DNA of 64,000 nucleotides from Anniella stebbinsi (GCA_029215795.1 JARDYH010000001.1:395969154-396033153); one strand, 5' to 3'. Shown: positions 10,978 through 23,890, counted from the stretch's first letter. Notes: generated by a model not told the origin, from the sequence alone. Made by a program: numbers and translations.

Positions 10978-11596
10978 GTGAGGGAGCCCCTCAGGCCGGC
11001 GGAGGAGGGTTAGGGAGGGGATCTGACGAGAGGGGGGTGGGGTGGAAGGACCCTCCGCGCGCGCGGATTTGCATGTGTCTACCCCCCCCCCACTCCGCTC
11101 CCCTCCGCCGGTTTTTTTCTTTTTAAGCGATTCCCCCTGTGGGGGGTGTGCTGGGGGGGGGTCCGCTGTTGCTCCTGCGGCGGCCGAGGGCTACGAAGGG
11201 GGCTTGCTTCCCGGCGGCGCGGTGTTTTGTGTATATGTGCCTGCCCGGCTTCTTTCCTTTTGAATTAATCATTTATGCTGGGGGGGGGGGGTACGGGAGA
11301 GGGAGGTTGGGATCCCCCCTCCCCCCAAAACCACCACCAAACAAACAAACAACCCCCCAGCAAACAACCGGGGTCTTGCCTTGCATGCCTCCTGAGCAAA
11401 GGGTGGGGGAGAGTATTATTTATAGAGTGGATGTGGCGGAGCTGTTGCTGCAGCAGCAGGCAGTGGCCTTGCGTAGCGCCCTAGGAATGGGCAGTGATTT
11501 TCCCTCCCCCCCTTCTTTTCTTTTGCAATTGCGCGTGTGTTTTATTCCGAGTCTTTTGTCGCTAGAGTCGTGGGGAAAGGACTTGGAGATCCAGGC

Positions 11597-11598
<2 letters not shown>

Positions 11599-11633
<35 letters not shown>

Positions 11634-11669
11634 CGAGAGAGAGAGAGAGCGAGAGAGAGCGAGAGAAGG
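11599..11669. repeat. (GT)n(GA)n compound microsatellite
   Basis: About 9 GT units (11599-11617) followed by GA units to about 11669, interrupted by a few gagc words. It lies about 620 bases after the exon 1 donor, at the edge of the CpG island. Confidence 0.9.
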
Positions 11670-12614
11670 AGAGACTGCCAAGAGGCTTAGAAAAGGGGGC
11701 TCTCTCTGACATAAATCTGTTCCTGGTTATTTAAAGGCACTCCCCCCCCTTCTTGCTTTGGTGGTGATGGTGGGGGAAAATCCGTTCCACTTGTAAGAGT
11801 CGCGCAGTCTTGGACACGTTTCATGTACCAGCAGAGGCCACTGCACACCTCAGTAGTAGTCAGTTACTCGTGCCATCTACTATGCTGTACAGGAAGGAGA
11901 GGGGAGCCACTGCAAAACCATTCCCTCGGTTCGGTATTCATCAATGGATGCTCCCCCCCCCCCCCCTGCAGTGATTGAATTTGGTGGGAGAAAATCTCTT
12001 GGAAATTTAAAGGGAATCCCTTGGTGCTCTCTTAAGAAGAACATGTGGTTGACTTTCAGAAAACCATCAGCCCACTGTCTGCAGCTCTATTTTTGCTAGT
12101 GGAAACCACATCAGATGCGATTCTATAAATGTGGAGTATGCTTAAGTTCTGTTGGATTCAGTGGTTATACCCTACTGGCATCGGTGAGATGTGCAGTGTG
12201 ATCCCGTGCATGTGTACTCTAGTAAATTTCACTGTGCTCCAGGATTGCAACTTGATTGTGCTTATATGAGTAGTTACTGTGCTGCCTGTACTATCATGAG
12301 TAAGGTGAATTAAATTACAGCCATATGAGGCTGCTGTTTTACAGTCGTGGGTTGCATTAGGGAAAACTCATGTTAAGATATGTAAAAACTAGAACATGAA
12401 TCAGTTGAATTTTTTTATTGTTCAAAAAATATTAAATTGAAAAATGCTGCAAAATACATTCTCCACCACCGTTCTTCAGTATCTGGCACTAGAAAGAAAG
12501 TTGTTCAGCATTTGACATTGTTTTTGTAGACCCCCATTGATTCCCTCCATTATGTTTTTAATTTTGTGTATTAGGGCCTATGGGTGAAACAATTCAATGT
12601 GGACCTGAAAAAAA
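11670..12614. other. Intron 1 stretch, no element recognised
   Basis: Poly-C runs near 11740 and 11951-11966 and otherwise mixed sequence. About 12130-12260 has a phrase pattern (tctgttggattcagtgg ... gtgcatgtgtactctagtaa) that recurs in worn form near 25000 and 32150, so it is probably an old interspersed repeat I cannot name. Confidence 0.4.
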
Positions 12615-12790
12615 AATGACCCTGTTCAGATGACATGCTAAGACACAGTAGTTAGCATTTTGAGCTAAACATTATGGCTTAGTGTGTCATGTGAACCATG
12701 CTTTAGCGTGTTGTGTGAATAATTCCTAATTATTGTGGCTACATATTGTGACCTAACCATGGCTTAGCATGTTGCCTGATCAAGCCTAGT
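12615..12790. mobile_element. Foldback/MITE-like element
   Basis: The left part 'cctgttcagatgacatgctaag' and the right part 'cttagcatgttgcctgatcaag' are imperfect inverted repeats. Inner words (ttatggcttagtgtgtcatgtgaa) repeat the same motif. No coding capacity. The same style of end (cctgttcagaagacac) occurs in the compact element at 48158-48270. Confidence 0.5.
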
Positions 12791-12984
12791 GAGATGTAAT
12801 AGAAAATATAGCTATACATATTTATGGCAATATCTCGGGTGCATACACAGGGAAAGTTGACTACAGTAGCTTCCTGTATTCTGTCATTTTACTGGGAAGA
12901 AATCTTAATTGTAGGTGTCTGCAAATCAGACTGATACCGAGATAAAGTCTGTAAATTGCAAAGTATGTAGGCTAACATGTTTCT

Positions 12985-13110
12985 ACCACTCTGGTACCTG
13001 CCAGATGTTTTTGGACTACAATTTTCATCATCCCTTATTGGCCATGCTGGCTGAGACTTCTGGGAGTTGCAGTCCAAACATTTGGAGGGAACCACATTGG
13101 AGAAGGCTGA
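12985..13110. mobile_element. Short foldback repeat
   Basis: The left arm 'ccagatgtttttggactaca' pairs with the right arm 'tgcagtccaaacatttgg', with 'ggccatgctggc' in the middle. It resembles a common reptile interspersed repeat with a self-complementary 'ggactacaa / ttgtagtcc' layout. A fragment similar to its left arm is seen near 20788-20840. The two ORFs drawn over it are not genes. Confidence 0.6.
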
Positions 13111-14845
13111 TTTATTTACTATAAATAACAAAATAAGTTGATTTGGGAAACCTCTTGAAGGATTACAAAGCTTAGAAAGAACTGGCATAAATAATGCAAT
13201 TTAATTTTTTTAAAAAAACCCAATGTTTCTATATAATGTGTTATGATGTGGTTCATCTTACTAATATGTTTCAAGTTTAGATGTGGTTGGAAGCATATTT
13301 GAATGATATTTAGGAGTGGGAAAATAAATGGGTGTAGTTGTACGAGTTAAACCAATTTAAAAGGACTTTCTTTTATCAGTGGCCTAGGAATAAACAGCTA
13401 TAGGGTAAATAGCTATAGGGTAAATAATGCTTGTATTTTGGAAGCATAGATGCATGTTTCTAGCTGCCCTGGAAAGTTGCCCATTTCCAAATCAAAGTGA
13501 GTCAAATATGTCAAGAGCCAAAGGAATTCAGTCCAATTCAGCATGGCTTTTGGTGTGCTGAAATGCTGGTCTCTCTCATGAGGGAAACGTCTTGCCCCAA
13601 GTTTTGACTGCTTAAATGTAAAAATGGGTGAATATGTCACCCTTCTGAGTGTCCTGGAAGTATTCACAAGTGGTAACTTCTAAATTGTGTGCCATGAGCA
13701 AACAGCTAATGTGTTTCAAGAAATATTTTCAATGCAATCTCTCATGAGCCTCAGTACATAGACCTGTGGAGGAGGCTAGTGCTGCACTGCATGAGTCACT
13801 GCTCTCGGTGTCTTCCTCCAATTAGTCCTCCTGGGAGGTGGACAATTCTATTGTTTCATAGAATTGGCAGTGACTCAATTAATCAATTGTGTCTCAAGTA
13901 GCAGGATCACCTGCCATTGGAGGTGGGCTGCCTGTTGACTCTGAATATGTCACTGATTTGAGCTTGCCTCCTTCCAATGCAGAGTCAGTTACAGATGACT
14001 GACATGCAGAAACTCAGGGTGGTGGGCTTTTTAAAATATACATACAGATTAGCAAAATACCTTTACTTATGACAGGTGTTTAGAAGGGTTCATTCATGGA
14101 GATCATTAGAAGCTGACCACTCATTGTCAGAGCTGGAAGACAGGTTTCATCCTCACTGCAAGAGTGTAAACAACTTTTATCACACACTTTCAACATTCTG
14201 TCCCACAGTCTGAGCAAGAAACGGAATCTAAACGGTTTATAACAGTAGTGACAACTGTTGGAGCCCAGGACACACTCCATATACAGTTTTCAAACTTCAT
14301 AGTGTCATATCCTGCTTGGTGTAGATGTGGCCACAGGCAGGGTTACATTGGTACAGGTTTGATTGGGAAGAGGCAGTGTGTGTTTGATACTTCGTTGCAG
14401 CCCCTAAACCAGGATTGTTTGGGTGGTGGTGAGGGAGTTCTTTGAGGTAGTGGGACAGTGCACATTTGAAGGAGCAGGCCTGTCTCTGCTTTATGCTTTT
14501 CCTAATGCAATGGGCTCAGTGATTGGAGACAAGATGGGAATTTCCATTATTCCCTTGCCTGTCAAACCTGATGTGCTTTTAACTAGTTTTTTAAATCAAT
14601 GAGTTGGTCCCAGTAGTCTGTCCTAATATCCCATTAGTCATACCTTCATAGTTAAGAAGTCCTGAAGATCCTTTTGTTTTGTAAATTTAAAACACATCAG
14701 TGGATCATGTACATTCTGGTGGTGAGGAGTTGACTAGGGTAGGCTGAAATTAGCCTAGTCCTAGTCAAGAGCAAGAGGCTTTGTGATTTTTGTCTGTTAG
14801 AAAGTACGTTTACAGCCTTTATTTGGATAGCCTTTTTTATATACA
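13111..14845. other. Intron 1 stretch, nothing recognised
   Basis: Moderately AT-rich. A short direct repeat (agctatagggtaaata, twice, about 13396-13426) is present. No coding or transposon signature was found. Confidence 0.5.
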
Positions 14846-15385
14846 TTTATTTATTTATTGCATTTTTATACCGCCCTATAGCCGAAGCTCTCTGGGCGGT
14901 TCACAAAAATTAAAACCATGAAATCATTTAAAAAAATATAAAACAAACCACAATCTAAAAACGCAAAATAACATACAATATAAAAACACAACCAGAATAA
15001 AACCAAGCAGCAGGAATTAATACAGATTAAAATACAACTTTAAAACAGCAAGGATTAAAATTGAGTTAATTTAACTGTTAAAATACTGGGAGAATAAATA
15101 GGTCTTCACCTGGCGACGAAAAGAGTGCAAAGTAGGCGCCAGGCGAACCTCTCTGGGGAGCTCATTCCACAGCCGGGGTGCCACAGCAGAGAAAGCCTTC
15201 CTCCTAGTGGCCACCTGCCTCACTTCCTTTGGCAGGGGCTCACGGAGAAGGACCCCTGTAGATGATCTTAGGGTCCGGGCAGGTACATATGGGAGGAGGT
15301 GTTCCTTTAGATAACGTGGCCCCAAGCCGTTTAGGGCTTTAAATGTTAGTACCAGCACTTTGAATTGGGCCCAGACCTGGTTATA
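14846..15385 (-). mobile_element. L2-type LINE 3' fragment with RT C-terminus
   Basis: On the minus strand, 15358-15071 reads through 95 residues typical of the extreme C-terminus of L2/CR1-clade ORF2 proteins: LTFKALNGLGPRYL, then RRKAFSAVAPRLWNELP, then FRRQVKTYLF. The frame continues upstream to about 15380 (GPxFKVL-like) where the copy is truncated. Below the stop comes the 3' tail at about 14850-14900 (cgcccagagagcttcggcta / ggcggtataaaaatgcaataaataaat in sense). No catalytic RT motif remains, so it is a dead-on-arrival 5' truncation. The intact reading frame over 95 codons suggests a fairly young copy. Confidence 0.85.
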
Positions 15386-15589
15386 TAATGTGGTTATATT
15401 TCATGACTTAGAAGTAACCTAAAATACCTTTAGGTTAAGTAACAAGGCATATGGATGAAATCAGTACTATTTGGTGTAGAAACGTATTCTGATGCATAAA
15501 ATATGACCTGGCATATTTGTAGGGAGCCTTCTTAAATCAGAAACCCTTTTCACATGAGAAGGCTCTTTAAGATCCACTATATTATACAA

Positions 15590-16135
15590 AATAAGGTCCC
15601 CTCTACAAGGATTCGCTGTTGCGCCCGGTTAGGCTATTATGCGCACTATCGCTGAAGCGCATTTACGCCTAATACCTCTGCACGAGAGGCGGCGACAAAA
15701 GGCACTCCCCTCCCCTTCCCTCTGGCTGGCTGGCAGGCTGTGGGCAGCAGGCGAGTGCTCCTCCTCCTCCTCGCCTTCCTTTACCCCCTCTTCTTCCTCT
15801 TCCTCCTCCTGCCGGCCCCCCCCCATGGGCGGGCGGGCTCTCTTCCCTCCTTCGCTGCGGCCAGGCAGCCCCCTCCTCATGCTGCTCCGGCGAGCGGAAG
15901 GGACAGCCGGCGGGCGGAGGGTAGTCGCCCGCCTTCCCCACGTGTCTCCCCAGCTTCAGTTCAATGCGCTTTAATGGACGGAGCAAAAAAAACTCGCTAT
16001 TTAACGCACATTCGATAATGCGCACAATCGGGGAGATAACGCGCCTCTATGCCCCATTTGCGCTCCGCTGGTGTAGAGGTAATTTTTTTAATGAGACTTC
16101 AAAGAGCATTAAGCCTCTCTTGTAGAGGCACCCAT
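15590..16135. other. GC-rich CpG island-like insert in intron 1
   Basis: An isolated CpG-rich, pyrimidine-rich block of about 500 bases in AT-rich intron. It is bounded by inverted words (cctctacaagga near 15600 and ttgtagaggc near 16120). Inside, a partial direct repeat (ttatgcgcactatcg near 15640 and ataatgcgcacaatcgg near 16015) flanks a CTCCTC-rich centre. It may be a transposon-derived island or an alternative intronic promoter. The open frames on both strands here look like CTC/GAG repeat artefacts (runs of L/S or E/G). Confidence 0.45.
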
Positions 16136-17276
16136 AGACTGTGAACTCAAACACTTAGAGCAAATATATTTTCCCCTTTATAATAACAATATAAATTCCA
16201 ATAGTATATCAGTTATAGTAAATCAGCTCTGTCTATTGACCATTACATAATTTTCATGTCAATAGGCCAGTTGAATTGCCAAGCTGGACTTTTTAAGTTT
16301 ACAAGTTGAACAAGAAAAACACACACTTTTTTTAGTGGCTAGTAATTCTGAGCTTATTTTTACTCTAGAGTTTGGTTTTGTATTAAATGTAAGCATGAAG
16401 GGGAGGGCCCCATTCAAGTTTAACAACTTTCTGTATCTTTTTGTGTGTGAATGTGCACAGCTACTGTGTTTTGTCTCTTGCTATTTCCCCTCCTCCTGCT
16501 TCATTCCTCTTGTTTTATCTCTGCCAATCCGGGATCTCATACTAGATGTGATGTCACAATGCTTTGTAGTCCGGTTTAGTTATATGCCAACATCACTAAG
16601 GCCAAACGAAAGTTATTAAGAGTGAGGGCAGTGCTTGTAGTACTAATTACATGGACAATCTGGGTTTGTTCTAAGATTGAATAGTTTTTCATCCTGTTTG
16701 CACTGCTTCCTGAAAAATTGCCAGAAGGGGCCTCCTCTCTTCAATTCTGATGAAGCCTTTCATAAACCTGTCCTCCCCATCTCCCAATTTTAGCTCAGTA
16801 ATGTCTAGTACTGCACACAACTAATTCTTTCTCCTCATTAGGGCTTTCTCTAGCTTGACTTGAAGCTTTTTCTATCAACCTTTTTCACACTCTCTGAAGA
16901 ATAACTAGATTCTTTCACATAGGGATGCAATTAATCCTGGTACATTTAAGAGTCTCATATAGTCTTCAAAATTCACTTTTTCCATGGCCTCTGTCAGGAT
17001 GGTTTGATTGGAACAGACCCCTTAAATAGATCCCTTTTCAGTATCCTGCAGCAAATATTTCAATTTCTTCATAGTTTCTCAATAGCTTGAAAGAAGGCCA
17101 TTGGGTTAGGAAATCCTTCAAGTTGCATCAAGACACAGACAAACTGTGGAGCTTCGGCTTGTATGCTCAAGGCCAGTTTTTGCTGTTGTGCGATGATGTA
17201 TAACCATTTATATAGGTCTAATGATACTCATCTGTGTCATGTTGCAGAGGTTCTGTTTTTTTGGTAGCTATAGCCA
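16136..17276. other. Intron 1 stretch, nothing recognised
   Basis: AT-rich unique-looking sequence. No gene, RNA or clear repeat. Confidence 0.5.
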
Positions 17277-19470
17277 GGGGATTGCGTGGAATGGCCAGCG
17301 TTAAAAATAATAATAAAAACGTTTGGGTTTGGAAATAAATTTATGGGAGTGATTAATCAGATGTATAAAAATAATAAAGCGGAAATAATGGTTAATGATG
17401 GGTTAACGCAACAAATAAATCTAGCTCGAGGAACTAGGCAAGGATGTCCACTTTCGCCGATTTTATTTGCAGTAGTTATAGAAATTTTAGCAAATGTAAT
17501 TAGGGAAGATGATAGATTAAAGGGGATAGGTAGTAATGATAAGATTAAAGTAAATATGTTTGCGGATGATACGTTGCTGACATTAGAAGATCCCCTTGAA
17601 AGCGGGGATCTGATTCAGAAACATCTGAGAGAATTTGGGGAAATTACAGGATTACAAGTTAATTGGGGAAAGTCAGAAATGATGTTGTATAATTATAACA
17701 AGGAAGAGATGGAGAAATGTAAAGCTAATTTAGGATTAGGATATAAAAACATAATACGATATTTAGGAGTTAATATAGATAGAGAATTAAATAGACTAGA
17801 GGAACTTAACTTAGTAAGGTTAAGAAAAGAGGTAGGGGAGAAGTTACAGATATATAGAAAATTAAAACATTCTTGGTTTGGTAGAATAGCGGTTATTAAA
17901 ATGAATATATTACCTAAGATTAATTTTTTGTTTAGAATGTTACCTATTAGAATATCAGCAGCTGAGATTAAAAGTTGGCAAAATATGATTAATGCTTATT
18001 GTAATGGGGATAAAAGAGCTAGGATAAATAAGGGGTTATGGTATAAGGCTCAAAAGAAAGGAGGTCTAGGACTTCCGAATATTAAGAATTATTATATTGC
18101 GAACCAGTTAAGATATGTTATTCATGCTATTTTAGGGGAACAAGACATGGAATGGTTAGAATCGCAAACAGTAAAGGTGGAGTATAAATTACGAAATATA
18201 TTTTTTACTAAAATGCAAAAGAAAGAATTGAAAGTACTGGACAACCCATTGTTGGAAAATATATTAATGATCTGGGAGAAGTATAGAGGGAAGTTGATAC
18301 CAGGGGAGTCTCCGCTTGCCCCAGTTGTAGTAGTGGGTAACTTCCCAAGTGTATTAAAATCAGAGATAGAAGGGAGTCTGAAAGAACTAGATATTATTAA
18401 ATTAAGGAATTGGATGGAAAAGATGAAGGATAGTGAGCATATTAAAAATTTATTTAAAGGACAAAAGCTAGCGTGGTTCAAGTGTTTGCAGCTGTTAAAT
18501 GGACACAGGATTGGACCACAAAGAATAAGGAATGTAGAAACAATACTAGATTTGAAGATTTAATTGAACAATCGTGGGATAAAGAAGAAGCTAGAGCTAA
18601 GAAAGGACTCACTAGTGAGATATATAAAATATTAATAGAGGAAGAATTTCAGGACTCACTTAAGGTTATAAAAGAGGTTTGGGAAGAAGATATAAGGGGG
18701 AAAATTAATGAAGATAATTGGGGGAGGATATGGAATGGAAGAATGTTAAAGGTATTGTCGATTAGAATTAAGGAGAATTATTATAAGACAGTTTGGAGAT
18801 GGTATTTAACACCTGTTAGATTTCACCAGATTGATAAAAAATTGCCCAAGAATTGCTGGAGGGGGTGTCAGGAGGTTGGGACATATTTTCATATGTGGTG
18901 GAGCTGTGAACAAGTACAAAAATTTTGGGTAGGGGTTTGTAAAGAAATAAGTGATATAATTGGAAGTAGGTTGGAATTAAACCCGAAGCTAGCTCTACTA
19001 GCAATATGGGATAGTAGGAATAAGGATGTAATAAATAAAGAATTGGTAAACAACCTCCTGGCACCTGTTAGAATACTGATTGCTAAAAATTGGAAAGGGC
19101 AACGAAGTTATACAATAGAAGAGTGGTATAAAGAAATTTGGGATTTAGCTTTGAATGATATGTTGACGTGTAAAATGAAAATAAAGAGGGGAATGTCCAG
19201 GAAGAGTGATTTTGGGGAAATATGGACGCCCCTTTTGAATTACGTTTTAAGATCGGGGAAGGGACAATTGCCTTCAAAAGAATCATTAAAATTTTGGAAA
19301 GAGGATGAAGGATAATGAGACGGTCTCGGAAGGGGGGGGAGCACGGGGGGTAGTTGAGGGGGGAATTGGTTTTATGTTATTGTATGTTATATTATTGTTT
19401 ATTTGTGTATGTGTTTGTTGGAAAAATTAATAAAAAAAAAATATTAATAAAAAAAAAAAAAAAAAAAAGA
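17277..19470 (+). mobile_element. 5'-truncated L1 LINE
   Basis: A 3' portion of an L1 element starting inside the reverse transcriptase (at the DNA for 'DCVEWPALK') and ending after the 3' UTR in an A-rich tail (about 19424-19468). It is closely related in sequence to the opposite-strand L1 at 25417-30986 and lies about 6 kb from it in inverted orientation. The start of the element is an abrupt change from unrelated sequence. I could not identify a target duplication. Confidence 0.88.
17286..19315 (+). pseudogene. L1 ORF2 fragment (reverse transcriptase, C-terminal part)
   Basis: Frame 17286-18563 encodes an RT palm: GTRQGCPLSPILFAVVIE (RT motif with the conserved CPLSP) and the catalytic MFADDTLL (FADD at about 17559-17570). 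These are followed by the thumb and the ILPKINFLFRMLPI segment. Near 18495 a one-base deletion shifts the frame; it continues at 18473-19315 with the C-terminal zinc-knuckle-like region (CWRGCQEVGTYFHMWWSCEQV: C, C, H, C). The endonuclease and the first RT motifs are missing through 5' truncation. A single frameshift and otherwise open frames indicate a rather recent insertion. In an active element the protein nicks DNA and copies its RNA at the target. Confidence 0.88.
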
Positions 19471-19933
19471 GAGAAGAAATTTGTGGTAGGGGTCAGATCC
19501 TCTTGCCACAGATTCCCAGTGAGTGGCATCTAAATTCCATCCCACCCACACTGCTAATATGAAACAGTGCCATAATTTAACATACACTATAAGTCTTGAC
19601 AACAAACTTCTCTTTGAACCATTGTGGGGACATTTGAAGTATGGACACCATCTTTTAGCTGTTATAGTTCTGTGACCTTTTGCATGAAAATAATGCAGAT
19701 GGATTTACTGGAGCATCATCACCACTGTTAACTTGTATGGCATACTGATGTATAACACACACATTCATATTGATGATTTCCACGAATAAATTGTAATTGT
19801 CAAAAGCAACCTGTGTGGCAGTCTCCAGTAGCCATGCTATAGGGAGCTTTCCAGCATCTCCACATTGTAATTAGCTGAACTAAAAGTGATGCAGCAGCGG
19901 TGGTGGCTGGACATATCAACATATAATCCCTCC

Positions 19934-19935
<2 letters not shown>
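19471..19935. other. Intron 1 stretch, nothing recognised
   Basis: Unique-looking sequence downstream of the L1 poly-A tail. No coding feature. Confidence 0.5.
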
Positions 19936-19937
<2 letters not shown>

Positions 19938-19966
<29 letters not shown>

Positions 19967-20310
19967 GTATTTATTTCTTACCCGCCTCTCCCTCTGGATT
20001 GAGGCGGGGAACAACATTAAATACAAAACAGCATAAAATACATAAAACTGATTAAAACATATAAAACCAATGAATTATTAAAAACATATAAATGTAATAC
20101 ATTATTAAAAGGCATCTTAAAATTCAACTGGGTAGGCTTGCAGAGAACCTAGTGGATTCTTTAGAGTTCTTATCTTGGGGCTTGAGGCAAAGAGCTGTAC
20201 TGCCAGGGCAGAGGAAGCCCCTATCTGAGGGAATACTTTCATGAGAAAGGCCCAGACATCATAGCTGTTAAAGAAGAGATAGAATGTGAGGGCTTCAAGC
20301 AAAGAGTTGC
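19938..20310 (-). mobile_element. LINE/SINE 3'-end derived repeat
   Basis: Begins with a (TAA)n run (19938-19963) and 'tttatttcttacccgcctct', the reverse complement of a LINE-type tail ending in an A-rich simple repeat. It is followed by an A-rich UTR-like stretch and a body in which 'ggcagaggaagcc' and 'gagaaaggcc' words match the style of the other minus-strand L2-type fragments. Class is uncertain. Confidence 0.5.
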
Positions 20311-23300
20311 CAATTAGTGAGTTTTCTCATTGCTGTAATTGTGGGAGAAAGAACGTGGTGCTCATGGGTTTCTGCCAGACTGGGGTTGTACTCTCTGAGG
20401 TGGCAGAGCAGGGCTAGCAGGAGAAGACCCCCAGAGTGGGGGTCAGTTTCATCAAGAGTTGTCCTCTGTTCACTTGCTGATTAAGAGTGCAATTCTGTGC
20501 ACGTTTAGGCAGAAAAACATCCTACATCATAGTAGGCTGTGACATGCTGGGACTTGTAGGAGGTTTTTCTGTCTAAACATGTGTAGGATTGTGCCCTAAA
20601 AGTTTAGTTCTGTCTAAAATGCTTCAATTGTGCTGCAGCTGAAACAGCATGATTGTCTATTGGGGCATGCCCTGCTCTTTATGGCCATATTGAGCTGAAG
20701 GTTCTTTGCAGACTTCACTCTTCAATAAATATGGATATATATATTTAAAAATTGGGTATATAACCTTGTGCACGCCATATGTTTTGCACTACAAGTTTCA
20801 TAAGCTCCATTCAGCATGGTCAATGATCAGGGGTTATGCACTGCTTATCAGGATGGGAGGTTTTGGAGAGAGGATCCTGTCTGAGTCAGGAGGAATGTAG
20901 CCTGCAAAGCATCATGGGAAGCTTTCCATTTTGCATCTTTTCTGGCATAGTTTGGGCCCCCTCATCTGCACCAGCCAAATTCATCAAAGGATGTGGCAGG
21001 AAGGGCCGAGTCTTTGGCAGGAAGCATGACAACCCTCCAGTTGGCCTCTTAGATATTTTGCCTCCTATTTGACATCTACAGCCTTCATGTAGTATAGAAA
21101 TATTGCTGCCTTCCAATGGGTAGACCTAGTCTGGATCCACTCCAATACTTTAATGATTTTATTGAAAGGCAACATAACAAGTTCGTGGCAATGGGCTCTT
21201 GTTTCTGAGGCCAACTCTATGAATAGGACAGCTTTAGCCTTGACAGTATGATAGGGAAATACAGCCAGCATTGAGTAGGTGGCTTAATTTTGAAATAGAA
21301 AATGTTGAAGTGTTGCTGTTCTTCTGCATTTAGAATTATAATAAAACATTGTACTGGTTATCAGTCTTTCAGTCATACTAGTAAAGCTTTAAGCTTTTGC
21401 TTGCTACTTTTAAATGGTACCAGTGTGTACTTTGATTGTATAAAATGAAACTAGTTGTGCCTCAGTTAAATGGGAACTCTGTCATGTATGTTAATAAAAT
21501 GTGCTACCACACTATTAGTAGGGTTTTATATTTTACCAGCAAATGGAAAGCACACTGGAGTCCTGAAGTGGGCATTGTATATGTGTGTGCATACAATACT
21601 TCTGAGAAACTAGTCAAACCTGAAATGTCAGAATTGGATGTGGCTTGTTCAAAATACAAAATGTGATTTAGTTTAACTGGATTTTGTTGACATCTCATTA
21701 TGAAACTTCAAAAGCCTAATTAAAGTAGCATTTACTTATGTGTTCCATAGCTTTACATTTGTGTTTATTTTACCTTATGCCTTTCCCAGTCTTGCACTCC
21801 ATTTGTTAAAAAATCTAGTAACCCTCTCCTATGGATGTGCATCTCGTTCTTTCCCAACCTCCAAATCTGCAAAGTTGTTTGAAAGCCAGACAGGCAGCTA
21901 AAATACCCTAAATCATACTATTCAGCTAAGAAAATGGCAGGGCAGGATTTAGGCTAGGGGTGGGCACATTTTTCAATTTGCTTTCTCCCATCTTCTGATT
22001 TATAAAATCTAAGGTTCCTTCTCTTCTGAATATGAAGAACTTTGTGAACTATATATTTAAAAACAACAACAATCCCCCCCTGCATCAGCCAAATTCAATA
22101 GGTGCAACTATTCTAAGCATGGAGAGGGCCATGATGCACCTGCATCCCATATAGCTGTTAAAGATGAGGAGCCTCTTAGTAAAAAGATGTGGTAACCCGA
22201 AATCAGCACCAACATGATTGAATACACAGGTATTCAAACCCAGACTTTTAAGAGCTAAACGCTCAAAGCCCTGAGCTTGGATGAACAAATCTGTCTGTTT
22301 CAGCTTCTCCTACTTTCAGTTTGTTTTAAACTTAAGTTATTTCTGCCCTGATCATGTAGAACTTGTGAATTTTCTTGTAAATGCTCATCTATCTAATTCT
22401 GATAGTGTTGTATTTCTGTTTTTAGGAGTAGTCCTTGAAGTGCCTCTTTGGGTTTTAAAAGCCAGGAAAGATTGAGAGTGCTTTTGAGTAGGGATGAGTA
22501 CAGCTAGTTCCCAATAGTCCATATTTCTCCCAAGGCTCCTGTTTAGTCACCAAAGTATAACAATAACAAAGAAGGTAAGTACAGTTTTTTAAAGAATTGA
22601 AGTGAAAGACAAAGCATTCCTTCTTCATTTACTCCTACATTTGCTGAATCATTACTACAACATCTAATAATAGGAAACCAAACCAAAGTTGCCTGGGTCT
22701 TTTTCCTGTTATATTGTCAATTTCTCATAATACAGACATCCATCAATTGAAGAAGGCCGCTTTGGTTTGTCTTTTTGAGCTGCAAGGTATTTTCTAGCAG
22801 CTAATAAATAAATCAGATAGGCAGATAATGAAATCCTATACTAGTTTTTTTCTTGTAGCATCACACTGTGCTCTCAAATTATGAAGCGATCTAGGTAGGG
22901 AATATGACCCCTCTTGTAATTAGATGAATATTTAATTTATTGCAACATATGTATCTTTTTGCAGAACAACTGCAAGAGTAGCAAAAGTTCCTCTACCTAC
23001 AATACTTAATATTGGTCTGGTCACCATGACAGTACAATATCTGAGCCATGTAGGAGTCAAATAATATTAAATAAAATGCTGAAGGCATAGTCTTTGTTGT
23101 CCCGCTGTTAGTTTTGCTGAGATCTTTTTGCAAGTTAACATAAAAGTTTCCTTTTGAAATGCAATCAGTCTTAACTAATTTGCAACATATATGCTTTTGT
23201 TACCCCTTTTGGAAATTATTGACTTATAGGCCTAACATTTTTAAAGCACAGATATTGAAAGATAAGACAGTTGTGCAGATTTTTAAAGGGTTTCTCAAAG

Positions 23301-23890
23301 GCTCAAACTCCCTAGCATTTAACTCTTGTTCCTTCACTAACCTATTGGGAAAAATCAGTGCACTATAGCTTGTTATCTGTGAATCTGCAACACTAAAACA
23401 ACTCATGGGTTCTGCGTGGCATGTAAACCAGCATAACAACCCACCCTCACAGGGTTTGCATGTAATGACAAGCTACAGATCTCCCCTGCTGTGGCTCTAA
23501 TATTCAAAATGATGGCGGCTGCCATGATGACAAGTCTTCTTGTTACATGCAAACTGGACCACTGCTGTGTTGGGAACTAAATAACAATTGACATTGAGCT
23601 GTTTTGCATGACACAACAGCCCACCATGTGTTATTTAACCTAAGAAGAGCTACGGCAGCCGTGGGCACGACTTTTCATACCCAGCCCCCTCTCTGGTGTT
23701 GTCATATTAACTCTAGAACAGACCACCGTTCATCAGGCTCGCAAGTGCCTGCAAGTGCCATGGCTCCTCTTGTGTTAAATAATCCTTTCTCTTGTGTGAT
23801 AAGTTTGAAAATGTAAAATATGGTGCCTGATATCTATTCTCTAAATACTTTACAGGGTAGATACAGTTACATATAAAGCTGCTCCCTTTT
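20311..23890. other. Intron 1 stretch with small foldbacks
   Basis: No gene. At 20488-20597 a hairpin-capable repeat pairs 'cacgtttaggcagaaaaac' with 'tttttctgtctaaacatgtg'. Around 20788-20840 there is a scrap of the foldback seen at 12985. About 23400-23660 holds decayed inverted words (gcatgtaaaccag / ttacatgcaaactgg) suggesting an old palindromic element. The remainder is unassigned. Confidence 0.45.

Larger units (their letters stand above)
9950..11250 (+). promoter_or_regulatory. NEO1: NEO1 CpG island and TATA-less promoter region
   Basis: A GC- and CpG-rich block sits over exon 1, unlike the AT-rich surroundings. It contains GC-box-like sites (for example ggggcgggg at 10397-10405), poly-C and poly-pyrimidine tracts (about 9995-10020), a CTT run (about 10662-10678) and CCG/GCC runs. 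No TATA box stands out at a fixed distance, as expected for a CpG-island promoter of a broadly expressed receptor. The start site cannot be fixed from sequence alone; by gene position it should lie between roughly 10.0 and 10.8 kb. Confidence 0.75.

Noticed and set aside
15629..16025. Frames of 83-118 codons on both strands in the GC-rich insert
   Set aside because: Runs of Ser/Leu or Glu/Gly come from a CTC/GAG tract; no family resemblance.
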